Assembly: GCA_018825665.1 (NCBI GenBank)
Contig: JAHJEG010000017.1
Coordinates: 1 to 64,000 of the forward strand
Source: a bacterium
Lineage (GTDB): Bacteria; Campylobacterota; Campylobacteria; Campylobacterales; Sulfurimonadaceae
Direction: 5' to 3'
Length of the DNA stretch: 64,000 nt
Shown: positions 37,447 through 44,993 of the stretch, in pieces
How positions within the stretch are numbered: position 1 is the stretch's first letter
Layout: every line of letters starts with the position of its first letter
Notes under the pieces: generated by a model
What the model saw: only the letters and a program-made list of their open reading frames with translations
Databases searched by the model: none
Told to the model about the DNA's origin: nothing
Made by a program: the position numbers and the translations under genes

Positions 37447-37584
37447 TTAGTAAAATGTCATCAGCAAATGCGGTGACCAAGAAGGAATATTCACTCCGGC
37501 CGTATCGCTTTGAGCCATATGATGTGCAAAACTGCTCGTTGCAAGTGCGCCGAGGATTAAAAGTGCTGCTGCTAATTTTTTCAT
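37447..37584 (-). CDS. Short secreted peptide (45 residues)
   Basis: Start ATG at 37584 with AAAGGA seven bases upstream. The product is a good signal peptide (MKKLAAALLILGALATSSFA) followed by a mature peptide of only about 25 residues, HHMAQSDTAGVNIPSWSPHL and five more, with three His and one Trp. I do not recognise it. The strong ribosome site and clean signal sequence argue that it is real. It lies between cobQ and the GDPD gene. Confidence 0.55.
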   Translation of the reverse strand: MKKLAAALLILGALATSSFAHHMAQSDTAGVNIPSWSPHLLMTFY

Positions 37585-37649
37585 GTTATTCCTTTGTTTT
37601 GTGATAGGAAAATTGTAACAGCAGAGTGTTAGCGAAGCGTTAGCAAGAC

Positions 37650-38456
37650 CTAAGGAAGATAATCACTAAACACCCCATTCACGCCCATAGCGAAAAATTC
37701 CTGTGCGCGTTTGGAATCGTTAACCGTATAGACATTGACAAAAAATCCCGCCTTTTTCAGCTCTGCCACCCTCTCTTTGTCCGCGAGTCTTTCATCTATG
37801 TTATAGGCATCTACCTGCAAATCCCTGAGATAGCGTATCAGCCCAGCCGGATGTTCCCCCTCAGCGAGAGCGGCAGTCGGGATATTTGGCGCTATGCTTT
37901 TTGACAAAGGCAGATACTGATGTCTAAACGATGAGATTAAAACAAAGTCTTCAACACCGTATTTTGTAATCTCCCCGAGCACCCTTTCCACGACAAAGAG
38001 ATCTTTGAAATTTTTATGCATATCTTTGATCTCAATATTCACAAAGACCCGGTTTTGCTGTATAAAATGCAAAAGGGTCTGCAGGCTCAGCAGAGGTTCG
38101 AAGCCTGTTTTTTTTACATCGACTTTTTTCTTTCGTATCTCCCCAAAAGGGTCCTTTGCATAAAACCAGCTTCCATAGTCGAGCAAAGAGAGCTCTTTGA
38201 ATGTAAAATCACAGACCCTGTAGGGAGCACGCTCTTTAAAAGCTTCTATCTCACGGATGTCAGTCGTTCTGCCCAGAGTATCGTCATGCATGATAACCCC
38301 TACTCCATCACGGCTCAGCTGTACATCGACCTCCATAAAATCACAATGCCCTACGCTCTTTTTAAGAGCAAGAAGGGTATTTTCCGGAGCAATGCTTCGA
38401 GCACCTCTGTGCGCGGCGATAAGTGCGGGTTTGTTAAAAAGATTTAAAAAGTTCAT
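37650..38456 (-). CDS. Glycerophosphodiester phosphodiesterase
   Basis: 268 residues. GDPD motifs: AAHRGARSIAPENT, EVDVQLSRDGVGVIMHDDTLGRT, VNIEIKD, and the ending GVNGVFSDYL. No signal peptide, so cytoplasmic. It hydrolyses glycerophosphodiesters to glycerol 3-phosphate and an alcohol, linking to phospholipid turnover. Confidence 0.92.
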   Translation of the reverse strand: MNFLNLFNKPALIAAHRGARSIAPENTLLALKKSVGHCDFMEVDVQLSRDGVGVIMHDDTLGRTTDIREIEAFKERAPYRVCDFTFKELSLLDYGSWFYAKDPFGEIRKKKVDVKKTGFEPLLSLQTLLHFIQQNRVFVNIEIKDMHKNFKDLFVVERVLGEITKYGVEDFVLISSFRHQYLPLSKSIAPNIPTAALAEGEHPAGLIRYLRDLQVDAYNIDERLADKERVAELKKAGFFVNVYTVNDSKRAQEFFAMGVNGVFSDYLP

Positions 38457-38527
38457 CCCCTATTTTATCATACATATTGTGGTAAAATGGTTTGTGAAAT
38501 ACCTAAAATCATAAAAGGTAGCAGACC

Positions 38528-39796
38528 ATGGATAATAAAAAAAACATCTACTCCTGGGCTCTTTACGACTGGGCAAATTCTGCCTATGCTACGACGGTCA
38601 TGGCCGGGTTTTTCCCTATTTTTTTTAAATCTTACTACAGCGGCGATTCTGACGTGATTGCAAGTACGGCACAGCTTGGCTTTGCCAATTCCATATCAAG
38701 TTTTATCATCGTCCTTATCGCTCCTCTGCTTGGCGCCATTGCAGATGCCGCCTCGCTCAAAAAACGGTTTTTATTTCTTTTTGCCTATCTTGGGATTTTG
38801 ATGAGTGCCTCTTTGGCTCTTGTAGCCGAGGGTTCATGGCAGTTAGCCGCCTTTTTATATATACTTGGAAATGTAGGGTTTATGGGAGCGGACACTTTTT
38901 ACGATGCCCTTCTTACCTCCATATCGGATGAGAAAAACGTGGACTTTGTCTCAGGTCTTGGTTTTGCCCTCGGATATCTCGGAGGCGGAATCTTATTCGG
39001 CATCAATGTCTCGATGGTGCAAAACCCCTCTTTTTTCGGATTTGAGAATGAGGCTGAGGCAATCAAGGCCTCCTTTGTCTGCGTGGCTGTGTGGTGGGGC
39101 GTCTTTTCACTCCCCTTGCTTGTATTTTTAAAAGAACCTCCCAATGAAGCCCAAGAAAAGGCTCCGCTCCTAAAACAGGGATATCTCAGACTTAAAAACA
39201 CTTTTAGCAAGATAACGCATCTCAAAGGGGTACTGCTTTTTTTGGTGGCATACTGGCTCTATATCGACGGGGTGGACACTATTATCCGCATGGCAGTCGA
39301 CTACGGGATGGCTTTGGGATTTGATTCTGGCAATCTTATCCTCTCATTGCTTATCGTGCAGTTCGTGGGATTTCCTGCGACCCTGGTCTTTGCAAAACTC
39401 GCACAATCCTGGGATACGAAAAAAGCAATCTTTCTGGCTATAGGAATTTATCTTTTAATAATCGTCTGGGCTGCGATGATGGAAAAAGTGTATGAGTTTT
39501 ATATCCTTGCTATCATGATAGCCCTGGTTCAGGGAGGTATTCAGGCACTCAGCCGTTCTTATTACTCCAGAATGATCCCGCATAAGTATTCAGCCGAATT
39601 TTTCGGATTTTATAACTTTCTGGGCAAGTTTGCCGCTATTTTGGGGCCTCTTCTGGTTGCTCTGGTCGCGCTCTTTAGCGAGAATTCCCGCATCTCCATA
39701 GCCTCCGTATCGGTCTTATTTATTGCAGGTGCAGTCTTGCTGTACTTTGTGGATGAAAAAAAGATTGCCCAGGATGTAAAGGGCGTCCTAGACTGA
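38528..39796 (+). CDS. MFS permease, UMF1/Atg22-like
   Basis: 422 residues, about twelve transmembrane helices. The opening YSWALYDWANSAYATTVMAGFFPIFFK is typical of the UMF1/Atg22-like branch of the major facilitator superfamily, often annotated as efflux of amino acids. Substrate unknown. The 3' end overlaps the convergent acyltransferase gene by nine bases. Confidence 0.85.
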   Translation: MDNKKNIYSWALYDWANSAYATTVMAGFFPIFFKSYYSGDSDVIASTAQLGFANSISSFIIVLIAPLLGAIADAASLKKRFLFLFAYLGILMSASLALVAEGSWQLAAFLYILGNVGFMGADTFYDALLTSISDEKNVDFVSGLGFALGYLGGGILFGINVSMVQNPSFFGFENEAEAIKASFVCVAVWWGVFSLPLLVFLKEPPNEAQEKAPLLKQGYLRLKNTFSKITHLKGVLLFLVAYWLYIDGVDTIIRMAVDYGMALGFDSGNLILSLLIVQFVGFPATLVFAKLAQSWDTKKAIFLAIGIYLLIIVWAAMMEKVYEFYILAIMIALVQGGIQALSRSYYSRMIPHKYSAEFFGFYNFLGKFAAILGPLLVALVALFSENSRISIASVSVLFIAGAVLLYFVDEKKIAQDVKGVLD

Positions 39797-40963
39797 GAGA
39801 GGATGCAGTTTCATATCTTTATCAATGGCATCTTTGACCTTTGCGCTCATTGCATCATAACTCAGATTTTCAGGGTAGATCGGCTCCAAAAACTTTATCC
39901 TGATTTTTTTCGGTCTTGGAAAAAGCTTCCCGGCGCTGAGCGCTTCATAACTGCCATCGAGCACTACGGGAACGATGGGGACATTATAGGTCTTTGAGAG
40001 CATGGCAAAAAACGGTCTGAACTCCAAGAGCTTTCTGTCTCTGCTCCTTGCCCCTTCAGGAAAGATAACCAGATTTTTTCCCTCTCTAAGAGGAAGGGCG
40101 GCACGGAGCATAGAGCGTTTTAGGTTCTTGTCGGCATCGATTAAAAGTGTCTGTCCGTGGTCTGATACGGGTCGTAAGAATTTTGTCCCAAACACCGCTT
40201 CATAGGCAAGGAAAAAACTGTTTTTCAGCACCTTGTAGGGAAGGCTGGCTTCTATCAAAAATCCGTCAAGCATACTCTGGTGGGAGGGGGCAAATATACA
40301 GGCACTTCGGGGAATATTCTCTTTTCCTCCGCACTCAAGACGAAAATAGAGTTTAAAAAGGGGCAACAACACTGTTTTGTAGGCAAACATGATCAGGGGG
40401 GAATATAAAAGCTTTTCGTCTGTCGGCTCTGCCAAGATTTTTTCCCAGTCGATTTTGACGGGGTTGGAGTGTTTACGATGTTTTTTTATGTACGCATAAA
40501 GAGCTCCGAGATTCATGATCTCCGAAAAAACAGCCTCATCCATAGGGACTCCGAAACTCTCTTCAACAAAGGTAAAAAGCTCGACATAATCAAGCGAGTC
40601 AAGACCAAGGTCAAGTTCCAGATGTGCAGATGCACTCACCTGCGCATCACTCAGAGCCGATACAAAGGATTTTAAGATTTGATAGAGTTCATCCTCCGGT
40701 TCGGGTATCTCTTGTTGGGGTGTGCGCTCTTGCGAAAAAAGTTCGTAGCCTTTGATTTTTTCAAAATCCTTGACTTCCATATTGTAAAGCTCTATGCCGT
40801 ACCAGCGTATCTCACTCTCTATATTGATGATATGTGCGGATTTTAACGCTTCAAAGTTGGGACGGATACGTGCAAACGGAGCATCATCTTGAAGAACCAC
40901 TTCTATCTCTTTGACATAGGGACAAAGCTCTAAAACTCTCTCTTCAATCTTTTTGAGGTTCAT
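39788..40963 (-). CDS. Acyl-CoA-synthetase tail / ACP / acyltransferase fusion
   Basis: 391 residues in three parts. Residues 1-85 resemble the C-terminal lid of AMP-binding acyl-CoA synthetases (PYVKEIEVVLQDD, RPNFEALKSAHI, KIKGYELF) without the main adenylation domain. Residues about 90-165 are an acyl carrier protein with phosphopantetheine site LGLDSLDYVELF. Residues about 190-391 are a 1-acylglycerol-phosphate-type acyltransferase with HQSMLD (HX4D) and FPEGARSRD. It probably transfers an ACP-bound acyl group into phospholipid. It overlaps the PsiE-like gene upstream by four bases. Confidence 0.78.
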   Translation of the reverse strand: MNLKKIEERVLELCPYVKEIEVVLQDDAPFARIRPNFEALKSAHIINIESEIRWYGIELYNMEVKDFEKIKGYELFSQERTPQQEIPEPEDELYQILKSFVSALSDAQVSASAHLELDLGLDSLDYVELFTFVEESFGVPMDEAVFSEIMNLGALYAYIKKHRKHSNPVKIDWEKILAEPTDEKLLYSPLIMFAYKTVLLPLFKLYFRLECGGKENIPRSACIFAPSHQSMLDGFLIEASLPYKVLKNSFFLAYEAVFGTKFLRPVSDHGQTLLIDADKNLKRSMLRAALPLREGKNLVIFPEGARSRDRKLLEFRPFFAMLSKTYNVPIVPVVLDGSYEALSAGKLFPRPKKIRIKFLEPIYPENLSYDAMSAKVKDAIDKDMKLHPLSV

Positions 40964-41361
40964 AGCAGGGAGTCGGTTTTGTTTTTGTATCCCGGTTCCA
41001 TTTTTGAGGGACTGAATCTCATTGAGATATATCTAAACAAGAAAAGAACGGCTATTATTCCTAGCATGGATGCTATCTTTGCCACATCAAATTTTTCATT
41101 TACGATAAGCATGATATCACGGATAAAGAATATGATGGTCGAATCAATCATCAGGCGCAGTTTTATGCGGTTGTCATCGCTAAAGAGAAACTCTATAAGC
41201 ATTCTCACAAGTTCCAGGATAATGATAAACTCAAGCAGAGCCACCGCAAGCGAGGAGAACTTATCAATGGTATCCAAATCCTTGACCATCAAAAAAAGAA
41301 CCAGCGTCACAAAGAACTGAAAGAAGATAGGAGCCTTTTCGAGAGTAAAATAATTTTTCAT
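40960..41361 (-). CDS. PsiE-like membrane protein
   Basis: 133 residues, four hydrophobic helices, resembling the phosphate-starvation-inducible PsiE family (LLEFIIILELVRMLIEF; FIRDIMLIV). Function of the family is unknown. A second PsiE-like protein is at 53277. Its stop overlaps the acyltransferase start, so the two are co-translated. Confidence 0.65.
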   Translation of the reverse strand: MKNYFTLEKAPIFFQFFVTLVLFLMVKDLDTIDKFSSLAVALLEFIIILELVRMLIEFLFSDDNRIKLRLMIDSTIIFFIRDIMLIVNEKFDVAKIASMLGIIAVLFLFRYISMRFSPSKMEPGYKNKTDSLL

Positions 41362-41433
41362 TTATATCCTTCATTTTTATGCAATTATAGACTATTTTGA
41401 TACAATAATATATTAAGAGTACTGGATACACAA

Positions 41434-42231
41434 ATGGACAATGTAGAACAATTCATCGATAATTTACATTTGGAAGATTTAAAAAACGAGCTGCATCCTT
41501 CCGTGTTTGACGAGAACGAAGGGTACGATATGCTCATCATACGGCTTCCGAGTATTACGAAAGAGCTTCAAAACATATCGCACGGTTTTATAATCACTCC
41601 GGAGCAGAGTTTTATGTATAATTCCAAAGAAAAAAGATTTGAAGTACTCTCCGACCGCTTCGAAGCCGTGCATACGACCATAGATAAAATGGTGGATGAA
41701 GTGCTCAAATCTTTTATGAAATATCAGGACCTTACAGCCCAGATGGAAGATGTCTTGTACCAAAATATGAACACGCATGATTTTATAAAAAAATGGCTGC
41801 GTCTCAAACTGGAAATCTCAAAAATAGAGAGAACCATGCTGAGGGCTTCTGAGACGATTAGCATGTTTATCGATTACAACAGAGACGCAAAAGAGTTTCC
41901 GCTGAACCATTACGCGGATTTACATGAGCATATAGACAGAAGCATGAGATATGCGACCCTGCAGCTTTTGAAGCTCAATGATTTATACAGCTTTTACAAT
42001 GCCAAGACAAACGATAAAATGAATCGCATGATCTACATCCTGACCATCATCTCGGCCATTTTTCTTCCTATGCATCTTATCGTCGGTTTTTTCGGTATGA
42101 ACACCAGCGGGCTTCCCTTTACAAGCGGCACCATAGGAACTTCAAATGTTCTTTTGCTGATGCTTGTACTGATGATACTCACATCTTTAATCGTCTACAG
42201 ATGGCGTAAAAAAGTTGAGAACAAGAGTTAA
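41434..42231 (+). CDS. CorA-family divalent cation channel
   Basis: 265 residues, shorter than typical CorA (about 315), mainly in the N-terminal soluble domain. A long helix region leads to two C-terminal transmembrane helices with the GMN selectivity motif (FFGMNTSGLP) and a basic end (RWRKKVENKS). It should move Mg2+ or a similar cation. Divergent from the PsiE-like gene. Confidence 0.82.
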   Translation: MDNVEQFIDNLHLEDLKNELHPSVFDENEGYDMLIIRLPSITKELQNISHGFIITPEQSFMYNSKEKRFEVLSDRFEAVHTTIDKMVDEVLKSFMKYQDLTAQMEDVLYQNMNTHDFIKKWLRLKLEISKIERTMLRASETISMFIDYNRDAKEFPLNHYADLHEHIDRSMRYATLQLLKLNDLYSFYNAKTNDKMNRMIYILTIISAIFLPMHLIVGFFGMNTSGLPFTSGTIGTSNVLLLMLVLMILTSLIVYRWRKKVENKS

Positions 42232-42253
42232 AAATTTATTAAAAAAGAAAACT

Positions 42254-43306
42254 ATGACAAGCTATAATATATTCACAAACGAAGAAGACTCACTCCCCTC
42301 CGGAAAGGCCGATTTTTTACTGGCGGCCTCTGTTACAGGTATCTGCACTCTTGAGGGGATAACCCAGAGTGATGCGCAGATGATTTCGCTTATGCCTACA
42401 CTTGATGCGGAGTTTATTGCCAATGAGAAGGTCTTTTCTTCAAGCCATCCGGCAGAAACCCCAAACGGCGTGCCGACTCCCTCCATCATCACGCGGGCTG
42501 TTCACAATGTAATCCCTTTTAAATCCATAGAGATCCTCAATCTCGGACTCAATACGGCTCCTCAAAATTCCACATGCCATAATTTTGACATTTTACCCAG
42601 CAAACCCTTGACGATGGGATCGGGAATCGATGCAAGGGCGGTATTTGCCAAAGGTCTCGCCGCCGGTAAGAGTTACGAACTCAAAGGCAACTATCTCATC
42701 CTCGCCGAGGGCACGCCGGGAGGTACGATTACAGCGGCTGCGACAGCTCTTGCTCTGGGATATAACTGTGCAGACGACTTTTCTTCAAACTTTTTAAACA
42801 TCCCCTGCGATATCAAAGAAGAAACCATACAAAAGGCCCTCTCTTTGATACACGAGGATATGGATACTTTTGAGATTCTCTCTTTGGTCGGGGACAATAT
42901 GCTTATTTTTTGCGCCGGATTTTTAATGGAAGCCAGTAGAAGATTCCACGTGGTGCTGGCGGGAGGAACACAGATGGCGGCTTGTCTGCTTGTGGCAGAC
43001 AGACTAAGAGAGGATGTTCTCATGAGGGTCAAAGATGCAAACATCACGCTTGCCACCACACTCTGGATAGCCAACGACAGCAACTCAAATATCAAACATC
43101 TTCTCTCACTGCTGAGCTTTACTCCACATGCCGTATATACTGACTTCAGTTTTGCCGATGCCCAGATTCAGGTTTTGCATCAGTATGACGAGGGGGCCAT
43201 AAAAGACGGTGCGGGTGCCGGAGGGGCACTCGCCTATGCCGCGGCACATCATATAAGCAATAAAAAACTTTTAGAAAGTATTGAGCATATTTTATACTTG
43301 ATGTAA
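42254..43306 (+). CDS. CobT-like protein (TIGR00303 family)
   Basis: I choose ATG 42254 (MTSYNIFTNEED, 350 residues) over the TTG at 42215. It resembles archaeal/cyanobacterial-type nicotinate mononucleotide:dimethylbenzimidazole phosphoribosyltransferase homologues: MGSGIDARAVF, AEGTPGGTITAAATALALGY, VLAGGTQMAACLLVAD, and a C-terminal EGAIKDGAGAGGALAYAA. Likely role: activating the lower ligand of cobalamin, in keeping with cobQ at 35994. Two repeat copies (42570, 43124). Confidence 0.75.
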   Translation: MTSYNIFTNEEDSLPSGKADFLLAASVTGICTLEGITQSDAQMISLMPTLDAEFIANEKVFSSSHPAETPNGVPTPSIITRAVHNVIPFKSIEILNLGLNTAPQNSTCHNFDILPSKPLTMGSGIDARAVFAKGLAAGKSYELKGNYLILAEGTPGGTITAAATALALGYNCADDFSSNFLNIPCDIKEETIQKALSLIHEDMDTFEILSLVGDNMLIFCAGFLMEASRRFHVVLAGGTQMAACLLVADRLREDVLMRVKDANITLATTLWIANDSNSNIKHLLSLLSFTPHAVYTDFSFADAQIQVLHQYDEGAIKDGAGAGGALAYAAAHHISNKKLLESIEHILYLM

Positions 43307-43328
43307 GTTAACGAAAATATTATTCTGA

Positions 43329-43334
43329 TATAAT
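43329..43334 (+). promoter_or_regulatory. -10 promoter element for the chemoreceptor gene
   Basis: TGA-TATAAT, a near-perfect extended -10, lies 29 bases before the start codon in the 56-base gap after the CobT-like gene. The ribosome site AGGAAG follows. Confidence 0.6.
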
Positions 43335-43362
43335 CGTAGTAAATATTTTTACAGGAAGCTTT

Positions 43363-44952
43363 ATGTTTAAAACTCTAAAATCTAAAGTAATTACGGCAGT
43401 ATTGTCTCTGAGCGTGCTTGGGCTGGTCGCAATCACCTACTATCTTTCTTCTACTCTTCACAACCTTTCAAACAAGGCGACTATGCAGTCTCTTTCTATG
43501 CTGAGTGAATCTATCTTTCAGACTATGACCGGAAGCATGATGATGGGTGATCCTCACGTCGTCCAGGCAGCGTACAAAGAAGCCAGAACGATAGAGGGTA
43601 TAGAGTCTCTGAGCATAAGCAAGTCCAAGGCTGTTTTAGAGGTGTATGCTCCCAATGAGAAATTTACGGATGATCTGCTTATAAAGAAAGTTCTTGAGAC
43701 CAAACAGCCCCAAGTGGTAGAACTCAAAGAAAACAGCCACCATTCAATCCGTATGATTAAGCCTATGATTGCGGAGGAGAGATGTTTGTCCTGCCATTAC
43801 AATGCAGATGTAGGCTACGTTTTAGGTGCTATGGATCTGGTTATATCTCTTGACAAGAACGATGCCGACATCGTTCAAACACAAACAACATTGATGATAA
43901 GTTTAATCATCGCCGCTGTCTTATTTGCGATGATGGCTGCCGTTTTCTTTTCAAAAGAGATCTTCAAACCCTTATGCGACCTGAAAAACCGAATATCTGA
44001 GCTTGTTAGCGGAGACAAAGACCTTACCAAGCGCCTTGAATCCAATAACGATAATGAGTTTGGAGATGCGGCCAAAGAGGTGAACAAATTTATCGAGATG
44101 ATTCAGGTGACTATCAATGATGTGAAAAAACTGGGCACCCAAAACACCGAGATCGCATCTGAGATTGAGCTCTCAAGCCACGTCATCAGAAAAGGCACAC
44201 AGCAGGAGCAGGAGATAGTCGCCAAGACCACACAAAAAAGCCGCTCCATCAAAGAACTGCTTGAGCAGAATATAGAAACAACGAAAGAGACACAGCAAAA
44301 TGTGCAAGAAGCCAATCAGGAGCTTGATATCGCAAAAGAGTCTCTCAATGTCCTAAGTAATGAAGTGCACTCCTTTGTCGAGATAGAAAATGAACTCTCC
44401 AACGAGCTTTCCGGACTTAAAAATGATGCAGACCAGGTCAAAGATGTCTTAAACGTCATCAAAGAGATAGCAGAACAGACTAATCTTTTAGCCCTCAATG
44501 CCGCCATCGAAGCTGCCCGTGCCGGTGAACACGGACGCGGTTTTGCCGTGGTTGCGGATGAAGTAAGAAAGCTGGCTGAGAGAACGCAAAAAAGCCTCAC
44601 CGAGATAGATATGAACGTCAGCACTATTGTTCAGTCCATCAACGATGTAAGCGACAAGATGAACAGCAACGCCAGAAATATAGAAAACCTTACAAACATC
44701 TCCAATGATGTCGGCGACAAGATAAACGCAACATCAAATGCAATAAACATCTCGGGCAAAGTGGCTAATGAATCCAGAGAAGACAGTCTTATGATGGCGG
44801 CGCAGATGAAAGAGATTATAGACGATATCGCACATATCGAGGTTTTATCGACTGCCAACGGTACAAGCGTTCAGAGCATCGAGCTTGACCTGAAAAAACT
44901 TGTCGAGATTGCAAGATCCCTTCAGTCTACGATTGATGAGTTTAAAAGCTAA
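43363..44952 (+). CDS. Methyl-accepting chemotaxis protein with periplasmic haem c motif
   Basis: 529 residues. One transmembrane helix at about 8-30, a periplasmic domain (about 31-175) carrying a CXXCH motif ([21 protein letters not shown]), a second helix (about 178-200), a HAMP region, and a cytoplasmic signalling domain with the hairpin tip [40 protein letters not shown]. Covalent haem would let it sense redox, NO, CO or O2. No terminal CheR-docking pentapeptide of NWETF type is present. Confidence 0.88.
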   Translation: MFKTLKSKVITAVLSLSVLGLVAITYYLSSTLHNLSNKATMQSLSMLSESIFQTMTGSMMMGDPHVVQAAYKEARTIEGIESLSISKSKAVLEVYAPNEKFTDDLLIKKVLETKQPQVVELKENSHHSIRMIKPMIAEERCLSCHYNADVGYVLGAMDLVISLDKNDADIVQTQTTLMISLIIAAVLFAMMAAVFFSKEIFKPLCDLKNRISELVSGDKDLTKRLESNNDNEFGDAAKEVNKFIEMIQVTINDVKKLGTQNTEIASEIELSSHVIRKGTQQEQEIVAKTTQKSRSIKELLEQNIETTKETQQNVQEANQELDIAKESLNVLSNEVHSFVEIENELSNELSGLKNDADQVKDVLNVIKEIAEQTNLLALNAAIEAARAGEHGRGFAVVADEVRKLAERTQKSLTEIDMNVSTIVQSINDVSDKMNSNARNIENLTNISNDVGDKINATSNAINISGKVANESREDSLMMAAQMKEIIDDIAHIEVLSTANGTSVQSIELDLKKLVEIARSLQSTIDEFKS

Positions 44953-44954
44953 AT

Positions 44955-44977
44955 GGCATGTGGAACTTCCACATGCC
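44955..44977. terminator. Hairpin made of two inverted TTCCACATGCC copies
   Basis: GGCATGTGG (44955-44963) pairs with CCACATGCC (44969-44977) around AACTT, three bases after the chemoreceptor stop, followed by GCTTTT. It sits between convergent genes and can serve both. The 23-base core is identical to that at 4255-4277. Confidence 0.7.
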
Positions 44978-44993
44978 GCTTTTCACACCCCTT

